In this document: positions 10,016-18,614 of the stretch, in pieces | Position numbering within the stretch: position 1 is the stretch's first letter | How the letters are laid out: each line of letters starts with the position of its first letter | Assembly: GCF_030209755.1 (NCBI RefSeq) | Contig: NZ_JARVRH010000019.1 | Location: forward strand, 1-64,000 | Length of the DNA stretch: 64,000 bases | DNA from: Arthrobacter sp. efr-133-TYG-118 | Lineage (GTDB): Bacteria > Actinomycetota > Actinomycetes > Actinomycetales > Micrococcaceae | Reading direction: 5' to 3' | Program-made: the position numbers and the translations under genes | Notes under the pieces: model-generated | What the model was told of the DNA's origin: nothing | The model's database searches: none | Seen by the model: the letters and a program-made list of their open reading frames with translations, nothing else

Positions 10016-10031
10016 GTTTCAGGCGTGTTAC
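10016..10031 (-). promoter_or_regulatory. GlnR-like box 1 upstream of amtB
   Basis: On the minus strand GTAACACGCCTGAAAC fits the gTnAC-n6-GaAAC consensus at every defined position. It lies 37 nt before box 2 and about 210 nt upstream of the amtB start. Confidence 0.55.
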
Positions 10032-10074
10032 GCCGCGTGTCGACCTTGTACGCCGGGTGTACGGAGTGCCAGCG

Positions 10075-10650
10075 TCAGCGGCTGGCTGCCGGCACCAGGA
10101 TCCAGAGCACCTCAACGGGCTCATCCGTCGGGTTGACCCAGGTGTGGGGTTCGCGTCCCGGGAAGGAGAGCGTGTCTCCCTCTTCGAGTTCGTACTCCTC
10201 GTTGGTGAGGATCAATTTGATGCGGCCCTTGACGACGTGCAGGACGTCGACGTCGCAATCGACGGCATAAAGCTCGGCTTCGCCCCTGCCGCGGGGCTCG
10301 ATGGAGGCCTGCAGGATCTGCAGCCGCCGTTCTGATCGGGCGGTCAGGAGCCGTTCAACGATTCCCTGGCCGCCGAGCGAGATCCGCGGCCCATCGTCAC
10401 GCCGGGTCAGATGGGTCTCCGGTGCGGCGAAAAGGTCCCCGATGGACACCGAAAGAACTTGGCAAAGCGTCACAAGGGAAGCGACCGACGGCGATGTCAG
10501 ATCACGCTCCACACGGCTCAGGAACCCTTTGGTCAGGCCGGTGGCGTCGGCAACCTGCTCGATGGTGAGCCGCTGCGATTGGCGGGCGGCACGGATTCTG
10601 GAACCGATGGCAACGGGTACGTTGCTCGGTTCAACGGGGAGAGCCTTCAT
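10075..10650 (-). CDS. XRE-family regulator with C-terminal cupin
   Basis: A 191-residue transcription factor. Residues ~14-70 form an XRE helix-turn-helix (EQVADATGLTKGFLSRVERD). Residues ~110-190 form a small cupin ending EEGDTLSFPGREPHTWVN. This architecture is common in PuuR/SutR-type regulators of polyamine, amine and amino-acid use. It is divergent from the sodium:solute symporter, so it most likely controls that promoter. The AACAAGTG...AGGCA motif shared with the ureohydrolase promoter makes that operon a second candidate target. Confidence 0.85.
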   Translation of the reverse strand: MKALPVEPSNVPVAIGSRIRAARQSQRLTIEQVADATGLTKGFLSRVERDLTSPSVASLVTLCQVLSVSIGDLFAAPETHLTRRDDGPRISLGGQGIVERLLTARSERRLQILQASIEPRGRGEAELYAVDCDVDVLHVVKGRIKLILTNEEYELEEGDTLSFPGREPHTWVNPTDEPVEVLWILVPAASR

Positions 10651-10955
10651 TCACGAACCTTTCAGGCCGTTTTTGCGGCCCTGTCATTGCAGCAATAGTA
10701 GCCGGATCGCCCCCGCGGCAGGGCCTTTGGCTAGCTGGAGGGCCGACAATGAGTCCTCTGCGCAAGGCAGCGTCTTGACCGTTACTCGCATCACTACGTA
10801 TCCTCATAGGCAACAAGTGTTGTTTGTGAGGCATACATCACAGACTACTCTCCCCAATCACCAGCGCAGAGACCTTCCGCAACCCGCAACAAGACCCCCA
10901 GCGGACCGTCGTCGGAATCCCCAAGAACTCTGCGCATCACTTTCAGGAGCCAACC
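10651..10955. promoter_or_regulatory. Divergent XRE/symporter intergenic region
   Basis: A 305-bp gap between divergent genes. It contains the 22-bp shared motif at 10812-10833, within which AACAA-GTG-TTGTT (10812-10824) is a 13-bp palindrome. The symporter ribosome binding site (CAGGAG) lies just before its GTG. I see no supported ORF here. Confidence 0.5.
10812..10833 (+). promoter_or_regulatory. Putative XRE operator (copy 2 of shared motif)
   Basis: Begins with the palindrome AACAAGTGTTGTT and ends AGGCA. 17 of 22 bases match the element upstream of the ureohydrolase (2917-2938, opposite strand). Position between divergent genes fits a regulator site. Confidence 0.5.
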
Positions 10956-12488
10956 GTGGACTCTTCGTTCATCAATATTGCGATCGTGGTGGTGTATTTG
11001 CTCGCCATGCTGGCCTTCGGCTGGTGGGGCAAGTCGCGCACCAAGAACAACAGCGACTTCCTGGTGGCAGGACGCCGCCTTGGTCCGATGCTCTACACCG
11101 GCACCATGGCCGCCGTCGTCCTCGGCGGTGCATCGACGGTTGGCGGCGTCGGCCTCGGCTATAAGTTCGGCATCTCCGGCATGTGGCTGGTAGTCGCCAT
11201 CGGTTCGGGCGTCCTCCTCCTGAGCCTGCTTTTTGCCGGCACCATCCAGAGGCTGAAGATCTACACGGTCTCCCAGATGCTGAGCCTGCGTTACGGCCAG
11301 CGCGCCACGCAGACCTCCGGCATCGTCATGCTCGCCTACACCCTCATGCTGTGTGCCACGTCCACTGGCGCCTACGCCACCATCTTCGTTGTCCTCTTCG
11401 GCTGGGAGCGCTGGCTTGCCATCGCCGTCGGCGGCGCCATCGTCCTGGTCTACTCCACGATCGGCGGCATGTGGTCCATCACCCTTGCCGACCAGGTGCA
11501 GTTCATCATCAAGACAGTGGGCATCTTCTTCCTCATGCTCCCGTTCGTCCTCAACGCCGCCGGCGGCTTCGACGGCATCCGTGCCCGCGTTGACGCCAGC
11601 TTCTTCCAGTTGGACGGCATCGGAGCGCAGACCATCATCACGTACTTCGTGGTTTACACCCTGGGCCTGCTGATCGGCCAGGACATCTGGCAGCGCGTCT
11701 TCACGGCCAAGACCCCCAAGGTGGCCCGTTGGGGCGGCGCCACTGCCGGCATCTACTGCGTCCTGTATGGCGTCGCGGGCGCTTTGATCGGCCTTGCCGC
11801 CCGTGTGGCCCTGCCCAACATCGACGTCAAGGCCCTCGGCAAGGACGTTGTCTACGCCGAGGTTGCCACCCACATCCTGCCGATCGGGATCGGCGGCCTC
11901 GTCATGGCCGCAGCAGTCGCGGCCATGATGTCCACCGCTTCCGGAGCCCTCATCGCCGCAGCCACCGTTGCCCGCGCCGACGTGGTCCCGTTCGTGGCCA
12001 GCTGGTTCGGCAAGACGATCAACACCAACGACACCGAGAACCCCGAGCACGACGTCAAGGCCAACCGCTACTGGGTCCTGGGACTGGGCATCGTGGCCGT
12101 ACTGATCTCCATGGCGGCGCAAGACGTCGTGGTGGCCCTGACCATCGCCTACGACATCCTGGTGGGTGGCTTGCTGGTTGCCATCCTGGGCGGCTTGGTC
12201 TGGAAGCGCGGCACCGGTATCGCCGCAGCGTGGTCCATGGCAGTGGGATCGGTCCTGACCTTGGCCCTGCTGATCGCCTACGCCACAGGGATCATTCCCA
12301 GCGAAGACGGCGTCTACGCCAACGATCCCATCTACTGGGGCCTCGGCGCTTCGCTGGTCATCTACATCGTGGTTTCCCTCTTGACGCGGCCCACCTCCCC
12401 CGAGGTCCGGGCAGCCTGGGACCGTCGCGTTGCCGGAGCGGTCGCCGAGGAACTCCCCTTGGAGGTCCACCCGGTGGCCAGCCACTAA
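10956..12488 (+). CDS. Sodium:solute symporter (SSS family)
   Basis: A 510-residue permease with about 13 hydrophobic segments and SSS-family features: SDFLVAGRRLGPM after the first helix, GGASTVGGVGLGYKFG, and the AMMSTASGALIAAATVARAD motif in the second half. GTG start at 10956 with AGGAG upstream. Divergent from the XRE-cupin regulator. The shared promoter motif suggests it imports the substrate of the ureohydrolase/ThDP operon (an amine, polyamine or guanidino compound); this is inference. SSS substrates are very varied and cannot be read from sequence. Confidence 0.88.
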   Translation: MDSSFINIAIVVVYLLAMLAFGWWGKSRTKNNSDFLVAGRRLGPMLYTGTMAAVVLGGASTVGGVGLGYKFGISGMWLVVAIGSGVLLLSLLFAGTIQRLKIYTVSQMLSLRYGQRATQTSGIVMLAYTLMLCATSTGAYATIFVVLFGWERWLAIAVGGAIVLVYSTIGGMWSITLADQVQFIIKTVGIFFLMLPFVLNAAGGFDGIRARVDASFFQLDGIGAQTIITYFVVYTLGLLIGQDIWQRVFTAKTPKVARWGGATAGIYCVLYGVAGALIGLAARVALPNIDVKALGKDVVYAEVATHILPIGIGGLVMAAAVAAMMSTASGALIAAATVARADVVPFVASWFGKTINTNDTENPEHDVKANRYWVLGLGIVAVLISMAAQDVVVALTIAYDILVGGLLVAILGGLVWKRGTGIAAAWSMAVGSVLTLALLIAYATGIIPSEDGVYANDPIYWGLGASLVIYIVVSLLTRPTSPEVRAAWDRRVAGAVAEELPLEVHPVASH

Positions 12489-12514
12489 GCTTCACCAAGT
12501 AAAGGACGACGGCG

Positions 12515-12545
12515 GCGCCGCACCTTCTCCTCGAGGGTGCGGCGC
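12515..12545 (+). terminator. Hairpin downstream of the symporter gene
   Basis: A perfect 10-bp GC stem (GCGCCGCACC / GGTGCGGCGC) with an 11-nt loop, 27 nt after the stop. There is no T-tract, so termination strength is uncertain. Confidence 0.45.
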
Positions 12546-12704
12546 TGCGCCTGCATGTACAGTAGGAACAGCTTCAAGAGATGTGGCGCCAAGCTCCGAC
12601 TTGCCACACGCCAACCCCATGTTCACGGGTGGTTCGGATGAAGAAGCGGCCCGGCTCGGACCAGAGACAACCGAACGGGCAAGAGCAACTCCCAGGAGAA
12701 GGCC

Positions 12705-13025
12705 ATGCCTTTCGAAAACGGCGCCAATGCCACAGCCGACCGCACCACCCAGTCCGGCACCCTATTGTTGCCCCGCCCCCGGCGGGTGGACGAGTTCGTC
12801 CGGGTGATTCCCGGCGTCGACCTCTCCCAAGGCTCCATCACGTTCGTGGTGGACGGAAACCTCGAACGCTATTGGCATCATGAGCCTCGGCTCATCACCG
12901 AAGCGCTCTCAAAAGCCGTCCAGCCCGCCCGCTGGTTCCCCGCGACACGGAAACTCACCCTGACGGTGGCCGCAACCGGGCACCGGGCAGGCGTGCAGAG
13001 GCACTTCATCCTGAGCGCGTTTTAG
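12705..13025 (+). CDS. Conserved-looking hypothetical protein, 106 aa
   Basis: The ATG is preceded by an excellent CAGGAGAAGG site, and the codon bias matches its neighbours, so it is probably real. No signal peptide, membrane segment or known motif is visible. It is Arg-rich in the middle with a beta-like C-terminus (KLTLTVAATGHRAG). Its TAG stop lies within the first unit of a 14-bp tandem repeat that separates it from a convergent small gene. Function unknown. Confidence 0.6.
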   Translation: MPFENGANATADRTTQSGTLLLPRPRRVDEFVRVIPGVDLSQGSITFVVDGNLERYWHHEPRLITEALSKAVQPARWFPATRKLTLTVAATGHRAGVQRHFILSAF

Positions 13026-13090
13026 CAAGTCGGGTTTAGCAAGTCGGGTTTAGCAAGTCGGGTTTAGCAAGTCGGGTTCAGCGAGCCGGG
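13021..13090. repeat. 14-bp tandem repeat, 4 exact units plus 1 degenerate
   Basis: TTTAGCAAGTCGGG is repeated four times without error (13021-13076), followed by TTCAGCGAGCCGGG (13077-13090). It lies between convergent genes and contains the stop codon of the 106-aa ORF. Each forward unit carries a TAG. Confidence 0.95.
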
Positions 13091-13091
13091 C

Positions 13092-13280
13092 CTATTCGAT
13101 CTCTTCAGCCTCACGGTGTTCGTCGGCATCGAGCGCAACCGGCCGCTCGTCCTCGTCAAGAACCTCGGATTGGTCCTCCCAGTCCTCGTCCACCGCCAGG
13201 TCCTCGTTGTAGTCGTAGGCGGGATCGGCCTCGACCGTGGGACGGTCGGGGTGGCGAGCGTGGGTCTCGGTGCTGTCCAT
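13092..13280 (-). CDS. Small acidic hypothetical protein, 62 aa
   Basis: The ORF has a textbook ribosome binding site (GGAGG, 7-nt spacer). The product is very rich in Asp and Glu and has no hydrophobic core, so it is probably disordered. No known domain is recognised. It is convergent with the 106-aa ORF. Confidence 0.6.
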   Translation of the reverse strand: MDSTETHARHPDRPTVEADPAYDYNEDLAVDEDWEDQSEVLDEDERPVALDADEHREAEEIE

Positions 13281-13546
13281 GGTGCAACCTCCGTTCGACG
13301 TGCCGCTGAGCCCATCGCACAGGCATATGAGGCAGCCGGTCCAACGCTACCCCGCCAGTTCGTGGACCCTGTCCATCCATCCCAGCACTGCCCCCTGCTT
13401 CGGTCAAGGCCTCCCTGGAGCCTCCCGTTTTTGAGGCGCGCCTAAAACGTCCAGTGAGGATTACCGGCCGAAAAACCACGGAAATTGGCGATAAAGTGGA
13501 GCTGCAATGAGGCGATGAAGCCCGCCCCAGCAACCCAGGAGTCCCG

Positions 13547-14710
13547 GTGCAACCGCACACAGAACCCTCGCATTCAGACAATCCTTCGGACTCAAGCAGT
13601 CCATCGCAAGACGCAGCAGCCACCAAGACTCCCCCGTCGTCGTCGGACATCAAGCGCTGGCGGCAGTACCTGGCGGACGAGCGGGCCGAGGCCGCCGTAT
13701 ACCGCCAATTGGCGCAGCGCCGCGACGGCGAGGAACGCGAAATCCTTTTGGCCCTCGCAGAAGCCGAGGGCCGCCATGAGGCACACTGGCTCAGGCTCCT
13801 CGGCGAACATGCCGGCATGCCGAAGGCGGCCTCGGTCCGGAGCCAAATGCTCGGCTTCCTGGCCCGGAACTTTGGATCTGTATTCGTGTTGGCCCTCGCC
13901 CAACGGGCTGAAGGCCGCTCGCCCTACGCGAAGGATCCGGCAGCGACCCGCGCCATGGCGGCCGACGAACAGATCCACGAAGAAGTAGTCCGCGGCCTGG
14001 CGACGCGCGGCCGCAACAGGTTGTCCGGCACCTTCCGCGCGGCCGTATTCGGCGCCAACGATGGCCTGGTCAGCAACCTTTCCCTCGTGATGGGCATGGC
14101 TGCCACCGGCGTTCCCGCCACCGTGGTCCTGTTCAGCGGCATCGCCGGCCTGCTGGCGGGCGCGCTCTCCATGGGTGCCGGCGAGTATGTCTCGGTCCGC
14201 TCCCAGCTCGAGCTCCTCAATGCCACGCGCCCCACCCAGGCCACGCTGACCGCGGCACCGGCCCTGGACATCGAGCACAATGAGCTGGTCCTCGTATATC
14301 TGGCCCGGGGCATGTCCCGCGAAGCCGCCGAACACCGGGCCGCGGAGCGCATGGGCCTCTACACCTGCGATTGCGATCCCAGCCTCTCGCTCCACCCCGA
14401 AGTCGAAGAAACCGTCAATGAGCACGAGGCCGTGGGCTCCGCCTGGGGCGCCGCGATCTCGAGCTTCTGCTTCTTCGCCTCGGGAGCCATCGTGCCCATC
14501 CTGCCGTTCATCTTCGGCATGACGGGCTTCGCGGCGCTTGCTGTGGCCGGTACGCTGGTGGGCATCGCGCTTCTGTCGACTGGCGCCGTCGTCGGCTTGT
14601 TGTCCGGAACCTCGCCGCTGACCCGCGGCCTCCGGCAACTCGCCATCGGGCTCGGTGCGGCCGCGGCCACGTATGGGCTGGGACTCGTCTTCGGCGCTGT
14701 CATCGGTTAG
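13547..14710 (+). CDS. Ferritin-like/VIT1 fusion (Fe/Mn membrane transporter)
   Basis: A 387-residue two-domain protein. After a Ser/Pro-rich tail, residues ~35-165 form a rubrerythrin-like helical domain with iron-type ligands (ADERAEAAVYRQ, EAEGRHEAHW, ADEQIHEEVV). Residues ~170-387 form a CCC1/VIT1 domain with GANDGLVSNLSLVMG and GAGEYVSVRSQ and about five membrane segments. This erythrin-VIT order matches membrane-bound ferritin MbfA, which exports iron under peroxide stress in alpha-proteobacteria. The start is GTG with AGGAG upstream. A role in Fe or Mn sequestration/export is likely. No Fur-type site was recognised. Confidence 0.88.
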   Translation: MQPHTEPSHSDNPSDSSSPSQDAAATKTPPSSSDIKRWRQYLADERAEAAVYRQLAQRRDGEEREILLALAEAEGRHEAHWLRLLGEHAGMPKAASVRSQMLGFLARNFGSVFVLALAQRAEGRSPYAKDPAATRAMAADEQIHEEVVRGLATRGRNRLSGTFRAAVFGANDGLVSNLSLVMGMAATGVPATVVLFSGIAGLLAGALSMGAGEYVSVRSQLELLNATRPTQATLTAAPALDIEHNELVLVYLARGMSREAAEHRAAERMGLYTCDCDPSLSLHPEVEETVNEHEAVGSAWGAAISSFCFFASGAIVPILPFIFGMTGFAALAVAGTLVGIALLSTGAVVGLLSGTSPLTRGLRQLAIGLGAAAATYGLGLVFGAVIG

Positions 14711-14756
14711 AAGCGCCGGCGCAACGAGGTGCCGGTGCAAGGACTTGGGGGAAGAC

Positions 14757-15677
14757 TTGTATTCAAACTACGGGTACGACGGCGGCCCGCCGCCCAAGCG
14801 CGCCAGTACCGTCCTGGCCCTGTTCCGAAACCTGATGGTGGTGGCGGCCGTCGCTGCCGTAGCCGTGCTTGTCAGTGGATTCCTCCGGGGCGACCCCGGC
14901 ATCACCGGCTTGCTTCCGAACCTGGCTCCTTCCGCCCATGCCACGGCAAGCAGCCCCGGGCAGGACCCGGCTTCCGGGCAAGGGCCGCAAAAGGCCGCCC
15001 GTGCGCCGGATACCCCGCCGCCTGGCCTGGAAGAAGCCGGGCACCCGCTCGGCTCCCCAGCCAAGCCTGCCGTGGCCAGCAACTCCTACAAGTTCCTGGC
15101 CACCAACGCCGACGGCACGCCGGTGGGCTACTCTCCGTGCCGGCCATTGCACTACGTGGTCAACGCCGCCCTCGCCCCGGCCGGATCCGAAGGGCTCATC
15201 GCCGACGCCATCGCCAAGATCGCCGCCGCCACAGGCCTCAAATTCGTTGACGACGGCACCACCAAGGAAAACCCCTCCGAGAAGCGCAAGCCATACCAGC
15301 CCGCGCTCTACGGAGATCGTTGGGCACCCCTCCTGATTTCCTGGACCACTCCCGAAGCGGCTCCGGCGTTGACCGGATCCGTCATCGGCACCGGCGGCAG
15401 CACCATGTACAGCTTCGGCACCGGACCCAAGAGCTACGTCTCGGGAAGCCTGGACCTGGACGCCCCGCAAATCACGGAGCTGCTGGGCGTCTCCGGCGGC
15501 GCCCATTACGTCTCCGCGGTGATTCAACACGAACTTGGCCACGTGGTGGGCCTTGACCACGTAGAAGATCCAATCCAGCTCATGTACCCGGAGATCGGTG
15601 CCCCCGATGGTTTGGCGGCCGGAGACCTGAACGGACTCTTCAAACTCCACACCGCCCCGTGCCGGAGCGATCTGTAG
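14757..15677 (+). CDS. Membrane-anchored matrixin-like metalloprotease
   Basis: About 306 residues from a TTG at 14757 (GGGGGAAG just upstream); an in-frame ATG at 14655 lies inside the VIT gene and is unlikely. One membrane segment (about residues 19-42) is followed by a Pro/Ala/Gly-rich linker and an extracytoplasmic catalytic domain. That domain has the metzincin zinc motif HELGHVVGLDH (from about residue 258) and a Met-turn-like LMYPE ten residues on, as in M10 matrixins. It probably acts at the cell surface. Substrate unknown. Confidence 0.8.
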   Translation: MYSNYGYDGGPPPKRASTVLALFRNLMVVAAVAAVAVLVSGFLRGDPGITGLLPNLAPSAHATASSPGQDPASGQGPQKAARAPDTPPPGLEEAGHPLGSPAKPAVASNSYKFLATNADGTPVGYSPCRPLHYVVNAALAPAGSEGLIADAIAKIAAATGLKFVDDGTTKENPSEKRKPYQPALYGDRWAPLLISWTTPEAAPALTGSVIGTGGSTMYSFGTGPKSYVSGSLDLDAPQITELLGVSGGAHYVSAVIQHELGHVVGLDHVEDPIQLMYPEIGAPDGLAAGDLNGLFKLHTAPCRSDL

Positions 15678-15751
15678 CGCGGTTCAGCTCCTCCCCCAGC
15701 TCTGGCCCACGCTTAAACTCTGGCCCACGCTTAACCCCGCCCGCCCACCAC

Positions 15752-15982
15752 TGGACATGCCCACCGTTCAGCCTAAGCAGTGGACATATGAGCACTATGT
15801 CCACTGCTCCTGGCCAAGGCTGGGCATGCTCAACGGGCTATGAGTGCTATGTCCACTGCTCCTGGCAAGGGCTGGGCATGCTCAACGGGCTTATGAGTAC
15901 TATGTCCACTACTCCAGGCCAAGGCTGGGCATGCTCAAGGGGAATGCGCGTGGATTGGTGGACATGTCCCTACCTTGGAGTG
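15752..15982. repeat. GGACATG palindromic repeat cluster, copy A
   Basis: Starts with an imperfect ~80-bp palindrome: an arm with GGACATGCCCA and GCAGTGGACATATG, mirrored by CTATGTCCACTGC and AAGGCTGGGCATG. The right arm is then repeated in tandem with 52-53 bp period (starts 15791, 15843, 15896). A last half-unit, GGACATGTCCCTACCTTGGAG, runs into the 3' end of the deacetylase gene and supplies its stop codon. It occupies the whole 292-bp gap between convergent genes. Related copies are at 51.7, 52.8 and 56.1 kb. Confidence 0.85.
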
Positions 15983-16947
15983 GTTTCCAGCAGCCGGGCG
16001 GGCTTGAAACTGGCTCCTGCGCCTGGGTAGGACGGGACCTCGATCCGGGCGTGGCTGTGGATCTCGTTGACGGTGGCCTTGGTGTGTTCGGCGATCCCTT
16101 CCAAGGTGGTCACCCACATTCCATCCATTGCTTTGACGCGTTCGATCAGCTGCTCCAAGGCAACGGCCTTGGATGGACGGCCGGAGATGAACGGGTGGTT
16201 GGTCAAGACGAAGCAACTGCCTTGGGCGTAATGGGCCTCGGCTTCCAAGGTCCACATCTCCAAGACCTTGGAAGGACTCTCGATGACACCGCTTCCTGTT
16301 ACTCCCGGGTAAAACGCGTATTGCTCCCAATCGTCCAGGGCCCAATCCACCGGGATCTCCACAATGTCCCGTGAATCGCCGTCCCGTGAATCGATGTCCC
16401 GTGAATCGCCCGGGGCAACCGCCATGCGGTAGGGGGCATCGCCGTCGAGCAGGCTTGAATCGTAGAGAAAACCACGGTCCGCGAGCAGCGCCGGCGAATG
16501 CCAGTTCAGCTCCCACCACGGTGCCCTGTAGCCGACCGGCCTGACCCCGGCTACCTTTGCGAGGGCTTCGAGCCCGCGGTCCAGGTAGCTGGCCTCGGTG
16601 GCGGCGTCGATTCCCTGCATGGGTTCGTGCAGGTAGCCGTGGTGGGCGACTTCATGGCCCCCGTCGACGATCCGCCGCACCACGTCCGGGTAGCTTTCCG
16701 CCGTGAACCCAGGGATAAAGAAGGTCCCCTGGATCTCTTGGCGCTCGAGGATCTTCAGGAGGCGCGGCACAGCGACCCTCGGGCCGTACGACTGGTGGCT
16801 CATGAGGGACATGCGCCGGGTGCTCGTGGGATCGTGCGCGATCGTGCACGATTCGGCGTCGACGTCGAACGTGAAGGATGCCGCAGCCTTGAAATGTTCC
16901 GGCCACGTGATCGGGTGTGCCTCGTCGGGAAAAGCGTTGGTGGTCAT
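15970..16947 (-). CDS. Polysaccharide deacetylase-family hydrolase (possible PuuE-type allantoinase)
   Basis: A 325-residue NodB-fold enzyme: metal-binding motif 1 is FTFDVDAES (Asp28, Asp30) and motif 2 is GHEVAHHGYLHE. Start ATG at 16947 with GAGAGGA upstream. It lies 11 bp behind an NCS1 permease and is next to a PucR regulator, a purine/allantoin-type context. The NodB family includes cofactor-independent allantoinases (PuuE), so an amidohydrolase for a ureide or cyclic amide is more likely than cell-wall deacetylation; no signal peptide is present. A short in-frame repeat (DSRD three times) lies at 16365-16410. The stop codon comes from a GGACATG repeat element. Confidence 0.8.
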   Translation of the reverse strand: MTTNAFPDEAHPITWPEHFKAAASFTFDVDAESCTIAHDPTSTRRMSLMSHQSYGPRVAVPRLLKILERQEIQGTFFIPGFTAESYPDVVRRIVDGGHEVAHHGYLHEPMQGIDAATEASYLDRGLEALAKVAGVRPVGYRAPWWELNWHSPALLADRGFLYDSSLLDGDAPYRMAVAPGDSRDIDSRDGDSRDIVEIPVDWALDDWEQYAFYPGVTGSGVIESPSKVLEMWTLEAEAHYAQGSCFVLTNHPFISGRPSKAVALEQLIERVKAMDGMWVTTLEGIAEHTKATVNEIHSHARIEVPSYPGAGASFKPARLLETTPR

Positions 16948-16958
16948 CGGGGTTCCTC

Positions 16959-18506
16959 TCAGTCGTTGACCAGATTGGCGACGGCGTCTCCCGCAAGGGG
17001 TTGCGCCGACCCATCGGCGGAAGGCACTGCATCGGCGGAAGGCACTGCGACGGCGGAAGGCAGCGGAAGGTATCGGGCATGAACCCGCGGGCCAAGCGCG
17101 CCGTATACTGCTGCGGCAACAAGTCCGCCTGCCAGCCAGGACAAGTCGATTCCGCCCATGGCCGTGGCGATGGGGCCTTGCATGATCGGCAGGACGCCGT
17201 ACATGAACAGCCACGTGGCAAAGATGCCCACCAAGAGCGCGGTGATCCCGGCCCAGTTGAATGCCGGGAGCCGACGGGTGCCCACGGGGTCGAAGAGCCG
17301 GTCCACTGCCACGGGGCTACGCTTGTCCACCCAGAAGTAGTGCACCAGCATGATGCCGCCCCACGCGGCTACCCACGCCACGAGCCCGCCGAGCCAAGTG
17401 CTCAGGGTTGAGGCGAAGTCCGACTGCAGGATGAAGAACACGACGCCGACGAGTGCCAGGATCCCGACGAACAGGTTCAAGGAACGGCGCTTGGCCTTGA
17501 TGTCCAACGCCTGGGCAGCCACCGAGAAGGTGTAGATGTTCAAGATGTTCGTCGCGATGGGACCGTGCAGGACCAGGAAGAGCACCGGGATCGCAAGGAC
17601 GCCGAAGTTGTCGACGATGAGGTGGCCAGGGTCGGCCGTGCCGCTCTTCGTTGCCAGGCTGGCGCCGAGGATGCCGAGCCACACCACCGGGAGGAACTGG
17701 CCGAAAACCGAGGCGAGGTAAACCTTATGCTTCGGGACGGACTTGCTGACGAAGCGTGAATAGTCCGCCGCGTAGGTGAACCAGGTGATCCCCCAGCCGA
17801 TCCCGATGACCGTCATCACGGTGGTCATGGCCGCGATTCGTGCGCCGCCTTCAAGGACAGCACCGGGAGGGCCCGCGTAGCCCCAATCGATGTTCATGCC
17901 GAACCAAGCTACGGCGGACATGGCGATCAGCACCACGATGGTGGGAGGGACGGTCCACTTCTCGAAAGCCGCGATCGCCTTGTAGCCGAACCAGGCGATG
18001 GTGACCTGGGCGGACATGATCAGTAAGGCCACCAGGATCTTGGGGCCAACGTTGGGTTGCTCCGGATCGACCATGCCGAGCTTGCCGAGGAGTGCCATCA
18101 CCAGGTCCAGGATGATCCAGGTGTTGACGGCGCACCAACCGATTCCGAGGAGTGCCTGGATGGCGCTCGGGAGATAGTTGCCGCGGCGGCCGAAGACGGC
18201 CCGGGCCAGGACCATGCCTGTGGCACCGGTTCGTTGCCCCAGGAGGACAAACAGGCCAAAGAGTGCCATGCCGATCAGGTTTCCCACCACCAGGACGGTG
18301 ACGGTATCGGCAAAGCCCAGTCCAAGCTGGACGCCGAGGGCACCGAGGACCCAGTTGATGGGGGCGAGGTTTGCGCCTGCCCAGATCCAGAATTGGCCCG
18401 CTACGCTGCGGGTACGCGCTGATTCGGGAATGGACTGCAGGTTCTGTTCGACGTCGGTCTGCGCCGTTGCAGCCCCAGGCGTCGCAGTGGATAAGTTCTC
18501 GTGCAT
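16959..18506 (-). CDS. NCS1-family nucleobase/hydantoin:cation symporter
   Basis: A 515-residue permease with about 12 hydrophobic segments typical of NCS1 transporters (cytosine, uracil, allantoin, hydantoin, thiamine). Landmarks are FWIWAGANLAPINWVLGAL in helix 1 and WVDKRSPV in the second half. Start ATG at 18506 with GGAGGA 8 nt upstream, preferred over the ATG at 18542. The C-terminal tail has an in-frame 18-bp tandem repeat (ADAVPS-like, 17013-17066). It is in an operon with the deacetylase-family enzyme and divergent from the PucR regulator, which probably controls it. Confidence 0.87.
   Translation of the reverse strand: MHENLSTATPGAATAQTDVEQNLQSIPESARTRSVAGQFWIWAGANLAPINWVLGALGVQLGLGFADTVTVLVVGNLIGMALFGLFVLLGQRTGATGMVLARAVFGRRGNYLPSAIQALLGIGWCAVNTWIILDLVMALLGKLGMVDPEQPNVGPKILVALLIMSAQVTIAWFGYKAIAAFEKWTVPPTIVVLIAMSAVAWFGMNIDWGYAGPPGAVLEGGARIAAMTTVMTVIGIGWGITWFTYAADYSRFVSKSVPKHKVYLASVFGQFLPVVWLGILGASLATKSGTADPGHLIVDNFGVLAIPVLFLVLHGPIATNILNIYTFSVAAQALDIKAKRRSLNLFVGILALVGVVFFILQSDFASTLSTWLGGLVAWVAAWGGIMLVHYFWVDKRSPVAVDRLFDPVGTRRLPAFNWAGITALLVGIFATWLFMYGVLPIMQGPIATAMGGIDLSWLAGGLVAAAVYGALGPRVHARYLPLPSAVAVPSADAVPSADGSAQPLAGDAVANLVND
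17013..17066. repeat. 18-bp tandem repeat in the NCS1 permease tail
   Basis: ATCGGCGGAAGGCACTGC occurs twice exactly and a third time with changes. It is in frame and lengthens the hydrophilic tail with Ala-Asp/Val-Pro-Ser units. Confidence 0.85.
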
Positions 18507-18614
18507 TGGGGGATCCTCCGTGTAGGAAAGGGACTCCTTCAATGTATGTGCCCCAGATCACAGCAACAAGATACGATATGTATGATAGATCCCCGAAATT
18601 AGTTACGGAGTGTC

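Noticed and set aside
10845-12485. A 546-codon ORF antisense to the sodium:solute symporter
   Set aside because: Product is an Asp/Gly/His-rich shadow without a recognisable fold; the plus strand encodes a clear membrane permease.
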